Source of the DNA: Spirogloea muscicola
Taxonomy: Eukaryota > Streptophyta > Zygnematophyceae > Spirogloeales > Spirogloeaceae
Assembly (NCBI GenBank): GCA_009602725.1
Contig: WELB01000270.1
Span: forward strand, 1-23,282
DNA length: 23,282 nt
Reading direction: 5' to 3'
Part shown: positions 19,231 to 23,282 of the stretch, piece after piece
Numbering within the stretch: position 1 is the stretch's first letter
Layout: each line of letters starts with the position of its first letter
Program-made: the position numbers and the translations under genes
The notes under the pieces: model-generated
What the model saw: the letters and a program-made list of their open reading frames with translations, nothing else
Told to the model about the DNA's origin: nothing
The model's database searches: none

Positions 19231-19350
19231 AAGTAATCCCTAGTCAACAGCCGCAACTTTGTGGTGAGAGCAGCAGGTGAAGAGTCGCCCCCATCAAACA
19301 TCCTGAGGTAGCAGCCAAGGCACGCAAATGCAGGCTTAACACTAGGGCCG
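19231..19350 (-). mobile_element. LINE ORF tail remnant (diverged)
   Basis: Minus-strand translation contains KLRLLTRDY, the family ending, but reads on without a stop. The DNA string GTAGCAGCCAAGGCACGCAA marks the GRALAA-equivalent segment. Confidence 0.45.
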
Positions 19351-20678
19351 CAGCGAAGTGGGACAGATCGATACGACACTCGAGGGCCAGAGAGCCCTCG
19401 GCATTGTTTTCCGGCAAGGCTCACCATCCTTCGGGGCTCATTATGCCACCCCTGCCGCTATATCAACGCCCCTCATGCAATTCGCTGGAGGAGGTCAAGT
19501 AACTAATGACCCAAACGCCCTGTGGACGTCCAGATTGTCCATGCCCACGGTTACGTCCACGTGGATGGAAGTGTGACACCGGCCCATGAAGGTCACAAGC
19601 GCGGGGCTCCTGGGTTGCAGCCTTGCTCTGTCGAGCCCGTTCTGCACTGAAGGAGAGGGCCCACCTCCGAGGGTGACCGTCAAGCCAAGATACCTAAGCT
19701 GCCATCGCGTCCAAAGCCACAAGCTTTGCAACTTGTGGTCCTGCCTCCAAGCTCTCTGAGTACTTCCCGAATAGATCAAGGCATGTGCACACAGACCAAG
19801 CTAAGGTGCGGGAGGAGATCAGGCTGTCCCCCTCCCGTTCTAGCAGGTCTTTGGTCCTTCCTTTGACTCGACGAGACTGCTGCTCCTGCATCCTGCATGA
19901 GTTGCTGGTCTTGCATCCTGACTGAGTTTCACGGAGCAAGGCTGCAAATGGTAGCGAAGTTGGAGCCATAATTGCTCTTCCGCAGGTGGCTTTGTGTGCA
20001 CCATGATGACCTCCTTCACTTACCGGGCTGGTGAAAATCTGTGACGACTTGGTTGTCACCAACTACACCAACCAACTTCAGATCAGCCTGACCTACTACG
20101 TGGACTGCAGACCAACCGTCTGATTGAGGACTTGCTATTACTATTGACAAGGTGTTGCCAAGACGGCCAAACCACCAGACCGCCTGCCTCATGGACGCAG
20201 TTCTAAAGTACTCAAGACCATACTCTGAATGGACTCGTCATGCTGAAGGAGGTCTGCTTGCTCTGGGTGCTTTGGCCAAGCATGCTACGCCAAGGTCAAC
20301 AGGCACATGAGTACAAATGCAGATGAACCACTCTCTTTAACATATAATCTGCTCTGAGATGTTCAGCATCAGCCCGGCCATTTTGTCAAACAATATAGTT
20401 TGTGACAGTCCCTACATGGCTTTCAGGCTTCCCACATGCTCAGCCATCCGATGCTTGAAGGCCAGTCATATGACCCATACACATGTATAAATAGCAACAG
20501 AGATGATGAGCGAACCCAGATGAGAATGATCACAAGGGAGCTGTAGAAGTAGGTACAATGAACAGGATCAAAGACTTCTAATAATTGGTGTCTACGAGGT
20601 TTGAGAAACGGTGCTTAATGAAAGATGGGTCTTGTTGTGCAAGTAGCGCTGCAACCTGGATAACAAGTACTGTACGTT
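19351..20678. other. Unassigned region
   Basis: No exon chain could be built on either strand. A minus-strand open frame of about 120 codons (19694-20062) lacks recognisable motifs. A short plus-strand stretch near 20031-20117 reads GLVKICDDLVVTNYTNQLQI before a stop and looks more protein-like than its surroundings, so a gene fragment is possible. The 3' untranslated region of the membrane-protein gene should lie at the right end. Confidence 0.4.
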
Positions 20679-23245
20679 CTAGTTTTGCTTGCCATTGATG
20701 GCCCCAGTCCTCAACGCTTCCGCCTTTGTCTTCCTTACTTGTGCCAAGAGGCAGAGGACTGTGAAGGAGATGAAATAGGTTAGGTAGGCCATATAACTTA
20801 TCTTGGGTGGTTGGTCGCGCATAGCCCTCTGGAAGACGGCGACAAAGTAGTGCAGTCCAACACAAAGAGCAACAAAGAGTTGCACTCCCGAGGATGCTCT
20901 CACATATATATCTGTACCTTTCCTACATGCTAGACACGCCGCCAGCATCTGTACACAGTTGATAAAGCATGACCTCAGTCTCTCACAATCACTGTGTGAG
21001 TGACAACAGATTCTAAATAATAAGTGATGCAATCCTTCTGCATGAGTGGCGCAGAAGGGATCAGCAGAAGTAAAGCTGAACCTTCCTAGCCAAGAAAAGA
21101 AGGATCAACTAGCGAAGAAAAGAAGGTTGCCCAGAAAGTAAGAGACTCTAATGCTAGGTGTGTGATCTGTAGTTCAAAACAGAGCCCCTGGTCAGCGCAG
21201 TTTTTGCATCCTCGACCTGCTACTGCCGGCATTGTCTCTGAGGACCTCACCTGAAGTAGGAGGTACAGAGAGTAGGCCAAGGCTTGCAGAAGCTGGAGGA
21301 AGATGAAGTTGGCATCTGAGCTCTGCTTGAGGGACTTCATGGGCTCATACCCAATTATGAACCAGGCTCCCAGTAATGTGAAGCAGTAAGCAGCGATGTA
21401 CATGTTGGCCAACAACAAGACCTTCTGCAGATACCAGAAGCACAAGCAGAATTCTGTCATGCCACTTGTAGCAATACGCCTCAAACGAATTTTCTAGAGT
21501 CGGGCTGAAACAGAAGATCAGCCGACTTCAGGACCCTCTTCTGCGAGCTCGAGCTCGGGTGTTATCTTAGGTCCAAGCCTGTGTTCGGCTACCATTGAGA
21601 AATATCGCTATGAAACAAACCTGGAGAGAGAATATGGCACGAATACGCTCCAGGGCAAAGATCACGAGCGCGAGGGGGATGAGAAGAAGTGTGAAGGAAA
21701 CAACAGTGGAGCCTATGGCGCCCACGTATTGGCCAATATGGTCACTGATGTGAGAGTGCGCCTTGGACAAAGCCTCCTGGCCAGAGTTGGCAATTTTGCC
21801 GATGTGCTTGCCGAGGTGCTCTTGGGTTTTGTTCTGCAGGCCATAGACATCCTCAGAACCTCATCCTCAGGGCATGCAGTCCATGCATGCACAGTCGAGC
21901 TTACATTCTGCAAATTCGTTGCTGGGCACACTGTGAGGATAGCTGCTTGACGCTGTTGCTGCAGCCTTGATCCTGGCTTTTTGTAGCTATTTAAGCAGAT
22001 ATTAGAACAGACGATCTTATGGCAAGTCTGGAGTACAGCTTTCATGTGCAATTGGACCGCAACTCCGGATTGCTGTGGACCGCCCACTTTGCTGATGCTT
22101 GAGCTCGGGCCCAAGTGGCGCACCTTGATGCCCTCGGTAATCTGGGGGAGATTCTTGGGTATCTCCCTGACCTCGTTGATGAAGTCGTCGAAGCTGTCAT
22201 CGTCCTCCTGAGCCTGCTCAGACGCACAGACACAGGGCCCAGCTGTCAGATGCTGTGAGCCGGTGAGGGCTGTTGGTTCTCACCCAGGAAGCTGCAAGGA
22301 AGGTGCTCTCGCCTGGGGGCAGTTTTCGAGATCGGGCGGCACAAGCGCTGACTCCGACCAAAGCCAGGCTGACTTTGGCGACAGCCGGGCAGGAAGTCAA
22401 CGGGGCAAGGGCAAAGAGTCCGCGCGGACCTGGATCTGGGCCTTGAGCATCTCCTCGGGCGTCTCGGGGGGCAGGGCGAGCTCCTCGTCCGACAGCGCCT
22501 TCTCCATCTCCGCCTTGGTCGCCGGCGAGTCCGCCTTGCTCTTGTCCGACAGGCTCTCCTCCTCCGTGTCCTCGAACAGCCCGTCGCTGTCCTTGGCCGC
22601 CGCCGGCCCCGCCGCCTTGCCGCCCTTGGCAGCCGCCGCCCCGCCCTCAGCGTCCGCCGCGTCCTCCCGATCCGCATCCAGCGCCGCGCTCTCCTCGCCG
22701 TCTGACGGCGCCATCGGGGCGCCGCTCTTCCCCAGCGGCGCCGCCACCTTACCGGCGGCCTTGGTCCTGAGGGCCGGCCCCGCTTTGCCGCCGCTCGGCA
22801 GCCCCTTGCCGCCATCGCTGACCTTGCCCGCGCGCTTGCCTGCGGGGGGGTCCTCCGACGGCTCCTCCTCGTCGCCGCCGGCGTCGGTGCCTTCCTCCAC
22901 CATGTCGGCCTCGTCCTCGGCAGCGCCGCCGTCGCCGGCCTCGTCGAGCGCCTCCTTGCTCGCAGCCGCCGCCGCGCCCGCCTTGGCGCCCGTCGCTGGC
23001 GCCTCGTCGCCCTCGTCTGCCGCGTCCTCGGCGGCCGTCGGGTCCTCGTCGTCGCCGCCGCCGAGCGACCTGTCAGCTCTCTGCGCCGAGGGGCGCGCCG
23101 CGGGCGAGGCCGCGGCGCCAATGCCGCCGGCGGCGAGCTTGCGGGAGGCGGCGGCAGCCGCGCAGGCGGCGGATCCGAGGAGCAGGAGCAGGAGGAGCGC
23201 GGCGAGGAGGGCGGGCGCTCTTGCCGAGCCCCGCTTCGCGCGCAT
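20679..23245 (-). CDS. Secretory-pathway multi-pass membrane protein with long acidic N-terminal domain, 5 exons
   Basis: Exons in transcript order: 23245-22430, 22213-22124, 21833-21621, 21424-21251 and 20948-20679. All junctions are phase 0 with GT-AG ends, totalling 1563 bases (520 residues plus stop). The start is a true ATG, followed by an Arg/Lys patch and a hydrophobic signal peptide (ALLAALLLLLLLGSAACA). Residues about 40-270 are low-complexity, rich in Ala, Gly, Asp and Glu, and probably disordered. Exon 2 is acidic (AQEDDDSFDDFINEVREIPK). Membrane spans are predicted near 341-363, 376-397, 414-433, 452-471 and 481-501, with PPKISY before the last. The tail is basic then polar (VRKTKAEALR). 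I recall plant membrane proteins of unknown function with a similar span pattern, but cannot name a family. The last exon contains a donor-like CAAGTAAGG, so the C-terminus may differ. Its first exon is far more GC-rich than exons 3-5. Confidence 0.88.
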
Positions 23246-23282
23246 GATCCCCGCCGCGGGCTTCCCGGCGGCGCCGCCCGGC

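Noticed and set aside
22246-23121. A 291-codon Arg/Pro-rich minus-strand frame
   Set aside because: Out-of-frame shadow of the GC-rich first exon of the membrane protein, which has a signal peptide, a true ATG and in-phase splicing.

Overview
The window looks like nuclear DNA from a green alga, most likely a trebouxiophyte of the Chlorella/Coccomyxa type. The reasons are plant-type proteins (glutathione reductase, a NAR2/NRT3 nitrate-transport partner), genes cut into many short exons with GT-AG introns whose acceptors mostly read GCAG, GC-rich 5' ends, and a TGTAA poly(A)-type signal after the first gene. The lineage is inferred from these features only. There are no operons, ribosome binding sites, tRNAs, rRNAs or CRISPR arrays that I can support.

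Layout: (1) 1-4802, plus strand: glutathione reductase, 16 visible exons that all join in frame; the 5' end is cut by the window edge. (2) 4803-6947: gene-poor spacer between convergent genes. (3) 6948-7601 and slightly upstream, minus strand: NAR2/NRT3; no initiator ATG is visible, and a repeat sits just upstream. (4) 7737-10560: repeat copy, GC-rich (CCG)n segment, and non-coding DNA with retroelement scraps. (5) 10907-12604, minus strand: a four-exon F-box protein with weak leucine-rich-repeat character and a Cys-rich C-terminus. (6) 12605-17250: promoter-like GC-rich DNA, then a repeat island. It holds a LINE-type ORF C-terminal fragment (14551-15185), several shorter tails of the same family, and many copies of a roughly 50-bp unit containing a GGCTG...CAGCC hairpin. 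(7) 17324-18383, plus strand: an unidentified lysine-rich coding sequence broken into five frames. (8) 18384-20678: repeat debris and unassigned DNA. (9) 20679-23245, minus strand: a five-exon membrane protein with a signal peptide, a long acidic/alanine-rich domain and five predicted membrane spans.

The four well-supported genes have no obvious shared pathway (glutathione redox, nitrate uptake, ubiquitin ligase adaptor, unknown membrane protein). The window reads as ordinary eukaryotic genes separated by a retroelement and repeat island. The most unusual items are the hairpin repeat family and its placement beside LINE tails, the 17-bp duplication that explains the frame break in the largest LINE fragment, and the decayed 17.3-18.4 kb coding region.
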